The position numbers and the translations under genes were made by a program. Of a stretch of 57,821 nucleotides of DNA, positions 51,090 through 57,821 are shown one piece after another; position 1 is the stretch's first letter, and every line of letters begins with the position of its first letter. Below the pieces are notes generated by a model that saw only the letters and a program-made list of their open reading frames with translations, had not been told where the DNA came from and did not search any database. The stretch lies in IMG/VR virus record IMGVR_UViG_3300028571_002339, positions 1-57,821 of that record; one strand, given 5' to 3'. This stretch comes from a virus.

Positions 51090-51335
51090 TTATGCTGACA
51101 TTAATGCCATTTTACCTGCACTAATTAAAGGAATCTCCTTTATTATTTTTCTTAAAATTGCAATTTGAGCCTCTAGCATTTTGCAGGTCATTTTGCGTTC
51201 ATACTTACATTGCCAATCGTTTTCGTCAAGAGAACTGTTTGCAAAATCGATTTTGGCAGTTAATAAATCTGACTCTAAAGTTGCAATTTCTGTGTGCATC
51301 ATTTCTAAGACTACAAGTTGTCTGTTGGTTTCCAT
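51090..51335 (-). CDS. Small early-region protein
   Basis: Eighty-one residues, helical and charged (VVLEMMHTEIATLESDLLTAK, LEAQIAILRKIIKE). AGGAG precedes the ATG. Position between gp16-like and mor genes matches the small, uncharacterised early genes of Mu-like phages. No function assigned. Confidence 0.55.
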   Translation of the reverse strand: METNRQLVVLEMMHTEIATLESDLLTAKIDFANSSLDENDWQCKYERKMTCKMLEAQIAILRKIIKEIPLISAGKMALMSA

Positions 51336-51375
51336 AATTTTTCTCCTTTTCTTTTTATCTACAATTAAAAGCCGT

Positions 51376-51810
51376 TTAAAGGGCTTTTAAATACTTTTTA
51401 ATTTTGATTTTTTCTAGAACTGCGATGATTTTTCCTGCTTTGATTTTTGTAATGAATCGAATATCCTCAAGGTGGAACTGTTTTTTGATGAATTTTCTCA
51501 GAGATTTTTTTGCAGAATCCTTGTCCGTAAATGTATGCATATCTTTCCATACAACTTCAATTTTTCTAAGCTGTGCCGGCGTTGCCATTGCATTGTCCCT
51601 GGATTTAAAATCATCGTATTTTTTATGACTATTTCCTTTGAGGCTGACTTTATCTTCAAGAATTTCTATAAATATCTGTGCTTCGGTTTCTGTAAGATTT
51701 TTAGAACTTCCGACACCAAAGCTTGCAAGCATATCTCTGTAAAGTTCCTCTTCCAATCCAAGGATATTTTTCAAAGTATGGATTTTTTTAATTTGAGTAA
51801 AATTGCTCAT
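51376..51810 (-). CDS. Mu gp16-like protein (DUF1018)
   Basis: A 144-residue protein of the gp16 family: IHTLKNILGLEEELYRDMLA, FGVGSSKNLTETEAQIFIEIL, ATPAQLRKIEVVWKDM and the C-terminal LRKFIKKQFHLEDIRFI. Found in the early region of Mu-like phages just before mor. Role unknown, thought to be regulatory. Its ATG lies inside the small membrane ORF upstream. Confidence 0.85.
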   Translation of the reverse strand: MSNFTQIKKIHTLKNILGLEEELYRDMLASFGVGSSKNLTETEAQIFIEILEDKVSLKGNSHKKYDDFKSRDNAMATPAQLRKIEVVWKDMHTFTDKDSAKKSLRKFIKKQFHLEDIRFITKIKAGKIIAVLEKIKIKKYLKAL

Positions 51811-51931
51811 AATAGCCCTCCGCTTGTAGTTTTCGACCTTGATGAATTCCGCACTGAACGCCTAAAATAAAAATTGCCAAAACTATCAGGGACATATATA
51901 GTATTTTTTCGCTTTTTGAATATTCTTCCAT
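51788..51931 (-). CDS. 47-residue membrane microprotein
   Basis: A short reading frame not marked by size: ATG 51931 after GTGAGGG, one transmembrane helix (SLIVLAIFILGVQCGIH), then a charged tail, ending after overlap with the gp16-like start. Tight coupling to the neighbours and a clean hydrophobic helix support it. It could be a small early membrane or exclusion protein. Confidence 0.5.
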   Translation of the reverse strand: MEEYSKSEKILYMSLIVLAIFILGVQCGIHQGRKLQAEGYYEQFYSN

Positions 51932-51938
51932 CTTACCC

Positions 51939-52817
51939 TCACACTATTATTTGGCTGATACTAGCCTGCAAAACATCCTCATTCACTTCCATATTGTTGA
52001 TTTCTGCAATACGGATTGCTCTGACCAACAGCTTGGTCAGAACTCTCGTATTACCTGAACAATATTCAGATAGGGTAGTATATATTGATTTGTAGTTAGG
52101 GAGGATGGAGGATATTATTGCTTTTTTGTCTTCTTCAACAAGTGAATTCAGGCGAATAGAGATGCCAACTCTTGAAAAAAGCTGTGCATATTGCCTTTTT
52201 TCACCTTTAAGGTTCATAATCAAACGAGGCATTCCGACAAGTAAAATTCCTACTTGTGCCTTGTCGTAAATTCTTCTCAAAAGCTCTAACGACTTATATG
52301 GCAGGTGTTCCGCTTCATCAATAATTATTAAACGACCCGAAGATTTTAGCTTATTAATTATGTCTAAAAACATTCCGTGGATTGTGCCACAACCGTCAAA
52401 GCCAAGTTTTTTATGAATTTCTGAGAATAAAACTTTTGGAGTGTAGCCCAAATCTGCTTCTACCAAAATTACATCGGTGTTATCAATTGCATATTTTTTG
52501 ACCGCATAAGTTTTGCCGATTCCTGCATCGCCACAGCAAACTCCGATTTCATTTTCAACGTGGCAGATTTTAGCGATGTCAAAAACATCATCAACAATAG
52601 TGGTTTTGACAAAATCAACCTTAATTCTGCCCTCTCTCAATTTTTCAATTTCAAGAAAATTTGCAACCGCATCATCAATCTTTTTCACGTTGCCTTTGTA
52701 ATTACTGTTCATCCACAGGTGCAAAGTCGCATTCGAAACGTTTATAGCCTTTGCAGCATATGCCACCGTATATTTTTTATTCTTTAATAATTCTTTTAAT
52801 TCTTCAATTAAACTCAT
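51939..52817 (-). CDS. MuB-like ATPase of the prophage
   Basis: A 292-residue protein with an N-terminal HTH (YAAKAINVSNATLHLWMNSN, about residues 20-40), a linker, then an AAA+ domain with Walker A GDAGIGKT (96-103), Walker B RLIIIDEAEH (about 162-171) and LLRRIYDKAQVGILLVGMP. Matches MuB with its HTH. It delivers target DNA to the transposase and shields the prophage from self-insertion. It sits directly downstream of the transposase gene. Confidence 0.9.
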   Translation of the reverse strand: MSLIEELKELLKNKKYTVAYAAKAINVSNATLHLWMNSNYKGNVKKIDDAVANFLEIEKLREGRIKVDFVKTTIVDDVFDIAKICHVENEIGVCCGDAGIGKTYAVKKYAIDNTDVILVEADLGYTPKVLFSEIHKKLGFDGCGTIHGMFLDIINKLKSSGRLIIIDEAEHLPYKSLELLRRIYDKAQVGILLVGMPRLIMNLKGEKRQYAQLFSRVGISIRLNSLVEEDKKAIISSILPNYKSIYTTLSEYCSGNTRVLTKLLVRAIRIAEINNMEVNEDVLQASISQIIV

Positions 52818-52825
52818 TTTTCCTC

Positions 52826-54778
52826 CTACATAGCCCTTTTTGCAATATCACGCTTTTTCTCGGTTTCAGTGAGATACAGCTTCTGTTTTTCTTTTATTGG
52901 CGTGACATACTTTTCAGCCCTAAAAGTAGATTGTTTGTTGCTTTTAACAACCTTATCCATTTTGGTGTTTGTGATTTTTGAAATTTTAGGATTATTTTCA
53001 AAGTTTGTTTGGGGTAATCCGTTTTTCAAATTGTTCACAATCTCAGCATTTGTCGGGTTATACTTGCATTTGATGTATGATTTTAAAAGTTTCTTTTCTT
53101 TATTTTTAGCCTCAACTGCCTTTTTATACTGAGCTTTTTCAATATTTGTTTTTGCCATAAATGATACAGCTTGGTTGACATTCGCATTGCCCAAAAATTC
53201 TTCTGTAGCAGCATCAAATACCCAAGCTTCCTGATAGGCGTTTATATCTCTTCTCAGGTAAACTTTTGTGCCTTTTTTAGCAATCATCCACTCATCCCAA
53301 TATGTAAGCTGAAGCTGTGAATCATATATGCCGTTTCTGCCGATTGAAACATCTTTTGAAGTTCGCATACAGAAAAGTTTGAGAGCATCTTTGCTGATTA
53401 TTTTCTTTATAGAATACTCTTCAGACCACAATTCGTCAGGGCATTTGCCCTGCAAGACCTTACCGCTTGAGGGCATTTTATTCAGAACATTGAGGATAAA
53501 ATCGTCAAACAAGGTTTTGAAATCCTCAAAAGGCATAATTTGGTCGTTTTTGATTTCGGTTTTTAATTTCTCAGGTCTTTCGGTAATTTTTCCGCCACGG
53601 TAGCCGACCATATGCTTTGAAAGATATGTTTTTACTTTTAAAAAATCTCTTTCAATAGGCTTTGTTTGCGCGTTATATGGCAGAGCAAAATGTACATTTA
53701 TACCTAGATTTTTCAGTAAAGAATTTTCTTTGGATGAGTTGTGTAAAACTTTTATTGAACCACTTCTGCCACCTGCAAAATCTTTGCAGCGATAGTCTTT
53801 TCCGTTATCAAGATAAATATCAATCGGAAGCCCAAACAGCAAAACTCCGTAATAAAAAGCTTGAAAAATATGGTCAGAATTTGGACTTTCAGCGTGCAAA
53901 AACCATCCTAACCATTTTGAAGATTTAATATCTCTAAAAACTGTCACCCACGGAAAACATACGCTACCGTTAAAATTAACGGCAACGTCAATTTGTGCGT
54001 GATCCGAAACCCAAAAGCTTCCGGCAGTGATGTTTGAATAATCTCTTGGAATATATGAAGCATACTTTTTATTCCAAGCCGCTTCGCCGTATCTTGCAAG
54101 GTAAATAGCTTGCTCGGGGACATCTTTTCTTAACATTCTGATAAAAGATTTAGAACTTGGAAAGTTTTTAATATCAATATTACAGGTTTCTTTTGCAAAA
54201 CCTAATGTCATTATCCACGCTGATTGAGCTGATGGAGCACCTTCTTTCAAGTATAGACTTTTGAAATAGTCAAAATATTCAGTGTCTATTTTAAAGCAAC
54301 CTTTTCTGTGTCCATATTTACTCAGTAGTGCTTCAATGCCGTTCTTTTCATATTTCCTTTTTGCTTCCATCAAAGTAGAATAGGCCGTTTTCCGCTCAGG
54401 ATATTTTTCATTCCATTTTGCTATAAAATCTTGTGTTTCCTTGTATGTCAGTTTTTCTGTCAAAGTGAACAGCTCAAGATATTTTTCTGCTTGTTTTCTT
54501 GCCCACGCAGGGGCGTTTGAATATTCTTCTAACGAGCAACTAATCTCCACTACTGGTGTTAAAATGACTTCATTTTTGTTTTTTGATTTCAAATATGTTT
54601 TTTGAAGTTCATCTTTTAGCGAAGATAAAGCAACGTAATAATGTTTGAATTTGCCGATTTTTTTAAAAGTAGAAACAAGCTCGCCAGCTTTGCATTTGCG
54701 TCTGATAGTTTCCTTTTTATCGCCGGATAAATCGCAAACCTCTTCAATTGTTAGCCATATCTCTTTATCTTCTTGCAT
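52826..54778 (-). CDS. MuA-like transposase of the prophage
   Basis: A 650-residue protein. The N-terminal HTH is IEEVCDLSGDKKETIRRKC (about 11-29). A second DNA-binding region covers about 100-210. The rve core at about 255-380 has Asp259/264 in SDHAQID, Asp324 in YLDNGKDYR and Glu376 in KPIERDF. A Mu-type C-terminal domain follows. It catalyses replicative transposition of the phage. It is distinct from the left-end transposase. The gene starts just inside the Ner-like gene's end. Confidence 0.92.
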   Translation of the reverse strand: MQEDKEIWLTIEEVCDLSGDKKETIRRKCKAGELVSTFKKIGKFKHYYVALSSLKDELQKTYLKSKNKNEVILTPVVEISCSLEEYSNAPAWARKQAEKYLELFTLTEKLTYKETQDFIAKWNEKYPERKTAYSTLMEAKRKYEKNGIEALLSKYGHRKGCFKIDTEYFDYFKSLYLKEGAPSAQSAWIMTLGFAKETCNIDIKNFPSSKSFIRMLRKDVPEQAIYLARYGEAAWNKKYASYIPRDYSNITAGSFWVSDHAQIDVAVNFNGSVCFPWVTVFRDIKSSKWLGWFLHAESPNSDHIFQAFYYGVLLFGLPIDIYLDNGKDYRCKDFAGGRSGSIKVLHNSSKENSLLKNLGINVHFALPYNAQTKPIERDFLKVKTYLSKHMVGYRGGKITERPEKLKTEIKNDQIMPFEDFKTLFDDFILNVLNKMPSSGKVLQGKCPDELWSEEYSIKKIISKDALKLFCMRTSKDVSIGRNGIYDSQLQLTYWDEWMIAKKGTKVYLRRDINAYQEAWVFDAATEEFLGNANVNQAVSFMAKTNIEKAQYKKAVEAKNKEKKLLKSYIKCKYNPTNAEIVNNLKNGLPQTNFENNPKISKITNTKMDKVVKSNKQSTFRAEKYVTPIKEKQKLYLTETEKKRDIAKRAM

Positions 54779-54977
54779 TGAACTTCGCTCCGTTTAAATC
54801 ATCAAGATAGACATTGTCTTTTAGCCAGTTATCAAATTTTTCATTAGTTCTTTGTCCTGAAATTAGCATACTGATGTAGCTTTCAGAAAAGCCTAAAATA
54901 TTTGCAGCTTCACGTTGGGTTACACCAATTCTCATAAGAGCTATTTTATATTTCATACTGATAAAATTTTTACTCAT
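54765..54977 (-). CDS. Ner-like early regulator
   Basis: A 70-residue HTH protein (MKYKIALMRIGVTQREAANILG followed by SESYISMLISGQRT). In Mu-like phages, Ner sits at the head of the early operon, before A, and represses both the early and repressor promoters. It divergently faces the S24 repressor across a 249-bp operator region. It overlaps the transposase start. Confidence 0.75.
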   Translation of the reverse strand: MSKNFISMKYKIALMRIGVTQREAANILGFSESYISMLISGQRTNEKFDNWLKDNVYLDDLNGAKFNARR

Positions 54978-55015
54978 TTCCCCTACTCGATTTTTCTTAC
55001 TGCACGATATTGCAT

Positions 55016-55044
55016 AGAGTATGACAAATTGTGCGGGCGGTCAA
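55016..55044 (-). promoter_or_regulatory. Early promoter (ner-A-B operon)
   Basis: On the minus strand TTGACC (55044-55039) is followed after exactly 17 bases by TACTCT (55021-55016), about 40 bp before the Ner-like ATG. Half-site-like sequences overlap both elements, as expected for a repressed early promoter. Confidence 0.65.
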
Positions 55045-55122
55045 GGGAAATTGCTAAACTGTGAAACTCTTTACAGAAAGATGGGAGAAGCTAAACCCCT
55101 CAAAATTAATAATTATCTCGTG

Positions 55123-55152
55123 TTGACACATTGTGCAATAGTTAAGAATTAT
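55123..55152 (+). promoter_or_regulatory. Repressor promoter
   Basis: TTGACA at 55123-55128 is a perfect -35. An A/T-rich -10 region (AATTAT at 55147-55152, 18-bp spacing) is less good. It reads towards the S24 repressor; one operator half-site lies in the spacer, another just past the -10, and the full palindrome at 55192-55209 lies downstream. Confidence 0.5.
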
Positions 55153-55226
55153 TACACGATACTTCATAGAAGGGTTGAAGTTTTGTGCGAGTTGTGAAAT
55201 ACTTTACAATGAAAAGGAATGTGTAA

Positions 55227-55925
55227 ATGTCAAACTTACAATCAAGAATTAAAAAAGTTAGAACTGAACATGGCATGTCAGTGGAAGAAGTTGCTAAAAA
55301 ACTTGCAGAAAACGGCATTAAAATTTCTGCTAGGACTATCTATTCCTATGAATTAAACGAAAGACAGCCGAGTGTTATGTACCTGCAAGCACTTGTCGAC
55401 TATTTAGAAGTTAATCCCGAGTGGCTTTTAAGCGGCAGGGGCGAAGTTTTTCCGTCAGAAACATCCGCAACCGATATGCCTGCACATGTTGATTTATCGC
55501 AAATGGTGTTTTTGCCATTAATAAATATGGCAGCATCCGCAGGATATGGAGCATTGATTGAAGAACGGGAAATGACAAAAGATTTCATTGCTTTTGCCAA
55601 AAAATGGCTGACTGATATAACAGTTACATCACCGAAGCATCTTTTAGCTTTTACGGTTAAAGGGAATTCGATGGCAGGCGAAATCAATGACGGGGACTTG
55701 ATTATTGTGAATGATACAATGAATGATTTAGCCAATGACGGAACTTATGTCGTAAGTATTGACGATAAATTATATGTTAAACTCCTGCAAAGAATTCCAG
55801 GAAACAAAGTTCAGGTCGTAAGCAAAAACCAAGAATACTCACCTTTCACCGTAGACTTGAAAACCGAGCACTTCAAAATTATTGGCAAAGTTATTTGGTC
55901 TGGTGGAAAAAAGGATAGGTATTGA
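55227..55925 (+). CDS. S24/LexA-type phage repressor
   Basis: A 232-residue protein. N-terminal XRE HTH (about 8-66, VEEVAKKLAENGIKI and SARTIYSYELNERQPS), linker with SAG at 104-106 as a possible cleavage site, and C-terminal S24 peptidase with catalytic Ser148 in GNSMAGEI and Lys185 in LYVKLLQ. Such repressors self-cleave when RecA is activated, so the prophage is probably SOS-inducible. AAAGGA precedes the ATG. Confidence 0.9.
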   Translation: MSNLQSRIKKVRTEHGMSVEEVAKKLAENGIKISARTIYSYELNERQPSVMYLQALVDYLEVNPEWLLSGRGEVFPSETSATDMPAHVDLSQMVFLPLINMAASAGYGALIEEREMTKDFIAFAKKWLTDITVTSPKHLLAFTVKGNSMAGEINDGDLIIVNDTMNDLANDGTYVVSIDDKLYVKLLQRIPGNKVQVVSKNQEYSPFTVDLKTEHFKIIGKVIWSGGKKDRY

Positions 55926-55953
55926 TAAATATAAAAGGTTCTAAGGAGTTGGA

Positions 55954-56469
55954 ATGTTATTAGAAAAAGATAAATTTTTTGAATGGGCATACAGTGATTT
56001 ACTTATAAACAGCCAAAGAGGACACCTTGCCGAATATATTGTAGCGGTTGCTCTAGGACTCACCGGACAAAAAAGGCAGGAGTGGGACCCCTATGATTTG
56101 GAATACGGCAATATAAAAATTGAAGTTAAAAGTGCTGCATATATTCAAGGTTGGGAGCAAAATAAACACTCTGTTATTGGTTTTGATATTAAGCCAACAA
56201 GATTCTTAAACCTTGATAACAATAGATATGAAGATGAAGATAAAAGACAGTCAGATGTATATGTATTTTGTCATTTAAAACACAAAGATAGAGAAACTAT
56301 AAATCCTGCGGATGTGACTCAATGGGATTTTTATATTGCATCAACCGAAACTTTAAACGAAAGATTGAAGGAGCAAAAAAGAGTTTCTCTTTCTGTTCTG
56401 AAGACTATTTGCAGTAATAAAATTTGTTTTGAAAATATAAAAGAAGAAATTGACAAGATTGGAAATTAA
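55954..56469 (+). CDS. PD-(D/E)XK nuclease-like protein
   Basis: A 171-residue protein. Early Glu27 (HLAEYIVAVAL), then WDPYDLEYGNIKIEVKSA with Asp45/Asp48, Glu57 and Lys59. This order of acids and E-x-K is the PD-(D/E)XK nuclease signature. No methyltransferase is adjacent. AAGGAG precedes ATG. It sits between the repressor and AbiH genes, in the place where phages keep lysogenic conversion or superinfection genes. A DNase acting against rivals is a plausible role. Confidence 0.65.
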   Translation: MLLEKDKFFEWAYSDLLINSQRGHLAEYIVAVALGLTGQKRQEWDPYDLEYGNIKIEVKSAAYIQGWEQNKHSVIGFDIKPTRFLNLDNNRYEDEDKRQSDVYVFCHLKHKDRETINPADVTQWDFYIASTETLNERLKEQKRVSLSVLKTICSNKICFENIKEEIDKIGN

Positions 56470-56483
56470 ATAATAACGCTAAA

Positions 56484-57575
56484 ATGTTACTAAAAAATAT
56501 AATAAAAAGCATAAAAAATATGGTACTAAACAAATGCAGGCTTTCAGTAGAGAATCTGCCATATAAGCATATAAACAGAGAAGATATGATATTCTCTGAT
56601 AAAACTTTATGCATTATCGGGAATGGATTTGATTTAGCACACGGCGTAAAATCTAGCTACTATGATTTTAGAAAGTTTTTAGGTGAAAATTCAGATTTGC
56701 GAGAAATAATGGAAGCATATATCAGCAAACCTGACATATGGGGGGACTTTGAAAACAGCTTGGCGCATCTAGATAGAGAAATGTTGATAAATGACATTGA
56801 CGATACCCTTAATGATTTTAATGTTAAAGATGACGATGAGGATGATTTTTCTGCTGCTGATTATCATCTAGCTATTGAGTGTGCGGCGATGCCGGCTATA
56901 ATGATTGAACAGGAGCTTCCTGTAAAATTTAGACAATGGATAAATAAGTTACCAGCCGTAAACAATTCAAATCCTTTAAAACAAATCATAAATACAAATG
57001 CAAGATTTATAAACTTTAACTATACTGAATTTCTTGAAACCATTTACGGGGTTGAACATAAAAATATTTTATATATACATGGATGCCGAAAAAATAAAAA
57101 AGAAGAGTTAGTTCTAGGTCATGGTTATAATACTGAGAAATTATACGAGGAATGGTACGATGAGAACAAGTCAAGATGTGTATCGGAAAATAATCCAACA
57201 AAATTGGCATATTTTGCTGATGATGATGAGAATCTTGATGAATACAAAAGCCCCATTAGATATTATGCAATACAAGAAGCTCTAGGGCTAATTGAAGAAT
57301 ATTATGACAATTCTGCAAAGAAAACAGAAGACGTATTAAAGCAAAATAAGACCTACTTTGAAACTTTATATGATATTGAAAAAATACTAGTAGTAGGACA
57401 TTCCTTATCCCTAGCGGATTATTCATATTTTAAAGAAATTATTAATAGCAATATTAATAAAGAAGATTTATTGTGGCAAATTAGTTATTATAATAATGAA
57501 GACTTAAAAAGAATTGGCGTTTTTCTAGATAATATGAACATAAAATCAAAACAAGTTACTTTGTTTCACATATAG
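56484..57575 (+). CDS. AbiH-family abortive infection protein
   Basis: Up to 363 residues. The GNGFDLAHG motif (46-54 from the first ATG), FINFNYTEFLETIYG, YIHGC and VVGHSLSLADYSYF define the AbiH family, whose fold has been likened to SIR2/NAD-binding proteins. ATG 56586 may be the true start because family members usually begin a few residues before GNGFD and a GAGAAG lies there; 56484 has no good site. AbiH stops phage production in infected cells by an unknown mechanism. It flanks the right att site. Confidence 0.85.
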   Translation: MLLKNIIKSIKNMVLNKCRLSVENLPYKHINREDMIFSDKTLCIIGNGFDLAHGVKSSYYDFRKFLGENSDLREIMEAYISKPDIWGDFENSLAHLDREMLINDIDDTLNDFNVKDDDEDDFSAADYHLAIECAAMPAIMIEQELPVKFRQWINKLPAVNNSNPLKQIINTNARFINFNYTEFLETIYGVEHKNILYIHGCRKNKKEELVLGHGYNTEKLYEEWYDENKSRCVSENNPTKLAYFADDDENLDEYKSPIRYYAIQEALGLIEEYYDNSAKKTEDVLKQNKTYFETLYDIEKILVVGHSLSLADYSYFKEIINSNINKEDLLWQISYYNNEDLKRIGVFLDNMNIKSKQVTLFHI

Positions 57576-57596
57576 AAAAAGTTTTGCTTTTTTTAA
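57576..57596 (+). terminator. Weak hairpin after abiH
   Basis: AAAAAG and CTTTTT around a short T-rich loop, followed by further T residues, directly after the abiH stop. The stem is nearly all A-T, so support is weak. Confidence 0.35.
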
Positions 57597-57741
57597 TTAT
57601 CTTTCAAAAAATAAAACTTCCGACTCTTAAAAATTTAATTCTAAAATTTATGGTTTTATGTGTCAGACATTATGGATTTAAGTGTCCAATTATAATTACG
57701 CCTAAGGATACCCGAACGGGTAGAACCCGTAGGGTGAGAAA
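57597..57741. other. Right non-coding edge with overlapping inverted repeats
   Basis: About 145 bp without a gene. TACCCG/CGGGTA (57709-57722) and CGGGT/ACCCG (57717-57729) overlap. ACGCCTAA (about 57698-57705) is the reverse complement of TTAGGCGT at about 99-106 near the left end. These could be recombinase or transposase arm sites of the element; the evidence is thin. Confidence 0.35.
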
Positions 57742-57814
57742 ACCAGCTTTGGATTTCGGGTAATAAAAAAACTGCCTTGCGACAGTTTTTGAAAAATCAG
57801 AGAAGTAGGGATTC
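57742..57814. repeat. Right attachment-site repeat
   Basis: Matches the left copy exactly over 57762-57814, and with few differences over 57742-57761. It spans the tRNA 3' end and its terminator and continues into the intact tRNA to the right. The same 8-bp-stem terminator hairpin as at 49-72 lies at 57767-57790. Confidence 0.8.
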
Positions 57815-57821
57815 GAACCCT
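57798..57821 (-). tRNA. 3' end of a tRNA gene (partial, possibly Ser)
   Basis: Read on the minus strand, the last 24 bases give the T-stem/loop GGGTTCGAATCCC, then the 3' acceptor strand CTTCTCT and a discriminator G at 57798, without an encoded CCA. The 5' part is outside the window. A G discriminator is typical of tRNA-Ser, so that identity is a guess only. The T-loop is the crossover edge of the repeat. Confidence 0.7.

Larger units (their letters stand above)
54978..55226. promoter_or_regulatory. Divergent early/repressor control region with operators
   Basis: Two 18-bp near-palindromes, 55059-55076 and 55192-55209, share TGTGAAANNCTTTACA. A second set of half-sites resembling TTGTGCAAT or its reverse lies at about 54999-55009, 55027-55037, 55129-55139, 55151-55161 and 55181-55191. 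The first set could bind one regulator and the second set another (S24 repressor and Ner, order unknown). The sites overlap both promoters. Confidence 0.65.
25..57814. mobile_element. Integrated element bounded by tRNA-derived direct repeats
   Basis: Near-identical repeats at 25-96 and 57742-57814 share a perfect 53-bp block, and the right copy is the 3' end of a tRNA gene. Duplication of a tRNA 3' end at both ends is the classic footprint of site-specific integration by an integrase. Everything between is phage, transposition, recombination, defence or cargo genes, with no housekeeping operon. The element carries two MuA-type transposases, a large serine recombinase and a short tyrosine recombinase. 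Which enzyme made this insertion cannot be read from the sequence. The outer flanks (1-24 and 57815-57821) differ from each other, so this is not a circular-contig overlap. Confidence 0.75.

Noticed and set aside
1-57821. Circular contig with terminal redundancy
   Set aside because: The direct repeats are internal to the window edges, flanks outside them differ, and the right copy continues into a real tRNA.

Overview
This window is a low-GC integrated element of about 57.7 kb, seen from junction to junction. A 53-bp perfect direct repeat (44-96 and 57762-57814), extendable with mismatches to about 72 bp, lies at both ends. At the right end the repeat runs into the 3' end of a tRNA gene on the minus strand (T-loop, acceptor stem, discriminator G, no encoded CCA). 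The host is probably an AT-rich bacterium with a Gram-negative-type envelope: the cargo includes an MsbA-like transporter and a KpsF/KdsD-type isomerase, and encoded CCA is absent. A gut Gastranaerophilales/Vampirovibrionia or a Negativicute would fit. The sequence alone does not decide, and this is inference.

The core is a Mu-like myophage. From the right it has an S24 repressor (plus strand) diverging from a Ner-like regulator, a MuA-type transposase, a MuB-type ATPase, small early genes, a gp16-like protein and a Mor-type activator (54977 down to 50690, minus). A short tyrosine recombinase follows, with three recombination-site-like repeats beside it. A 10.5-kb minus-strand operon for surface-sugar synthesis and export (49721-39192) is inserted next. 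After it comes a head-packaging module (terminases, portal, gpF, gpG, with two DNA methyltransferases interleaved) on the PLUS strand at 32257-39177. The rest of the late genes (protease/scaffold, capsid, neck, sheath, tube, chaperones, tape measure, baseplate, fibres, endolysin) lie on the minus strand from 32005 to 14506. A RelE/HigA-type toxin-antitoxin pair sits antisense inside the tail operon.

The left 14 kb is accessory. It holds a BRO-type antirepressor-like gene and a DUF4268 gene, two small unknown genes, an XRE regulator, and a five-gene operon of a large serine recombinase, two small paralogues of its C-terminal module and two ParB-fold proteins (11134-6438). A second, separate MuA/MuB-type transposition operon lies at 3023-6456. 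Outermost is a translationally coupled three-gene operon (635-2943) of TIR, deoxyribosyltransferase-like-TPR and MTH538-type TIR proteins. The right edge carries a PD-(D/E)XK nuclease-like gene and an AbiH gene, so defence-type genes lie just inside both attachment sites.

The strongest candidate for an undescribed system is the two-TIR operon at the left end, which resembles Thoeris but has no ThsA. Also notable are two complete MuA/MuB pairs plus a serine and a tyrosine recombinase in one element, the envelope-modification cassette inside a phage, an apparently inverted head module, a probable -1 frameshift in the tail chaperone, and several unexplained repeats or structured intergenic regions.
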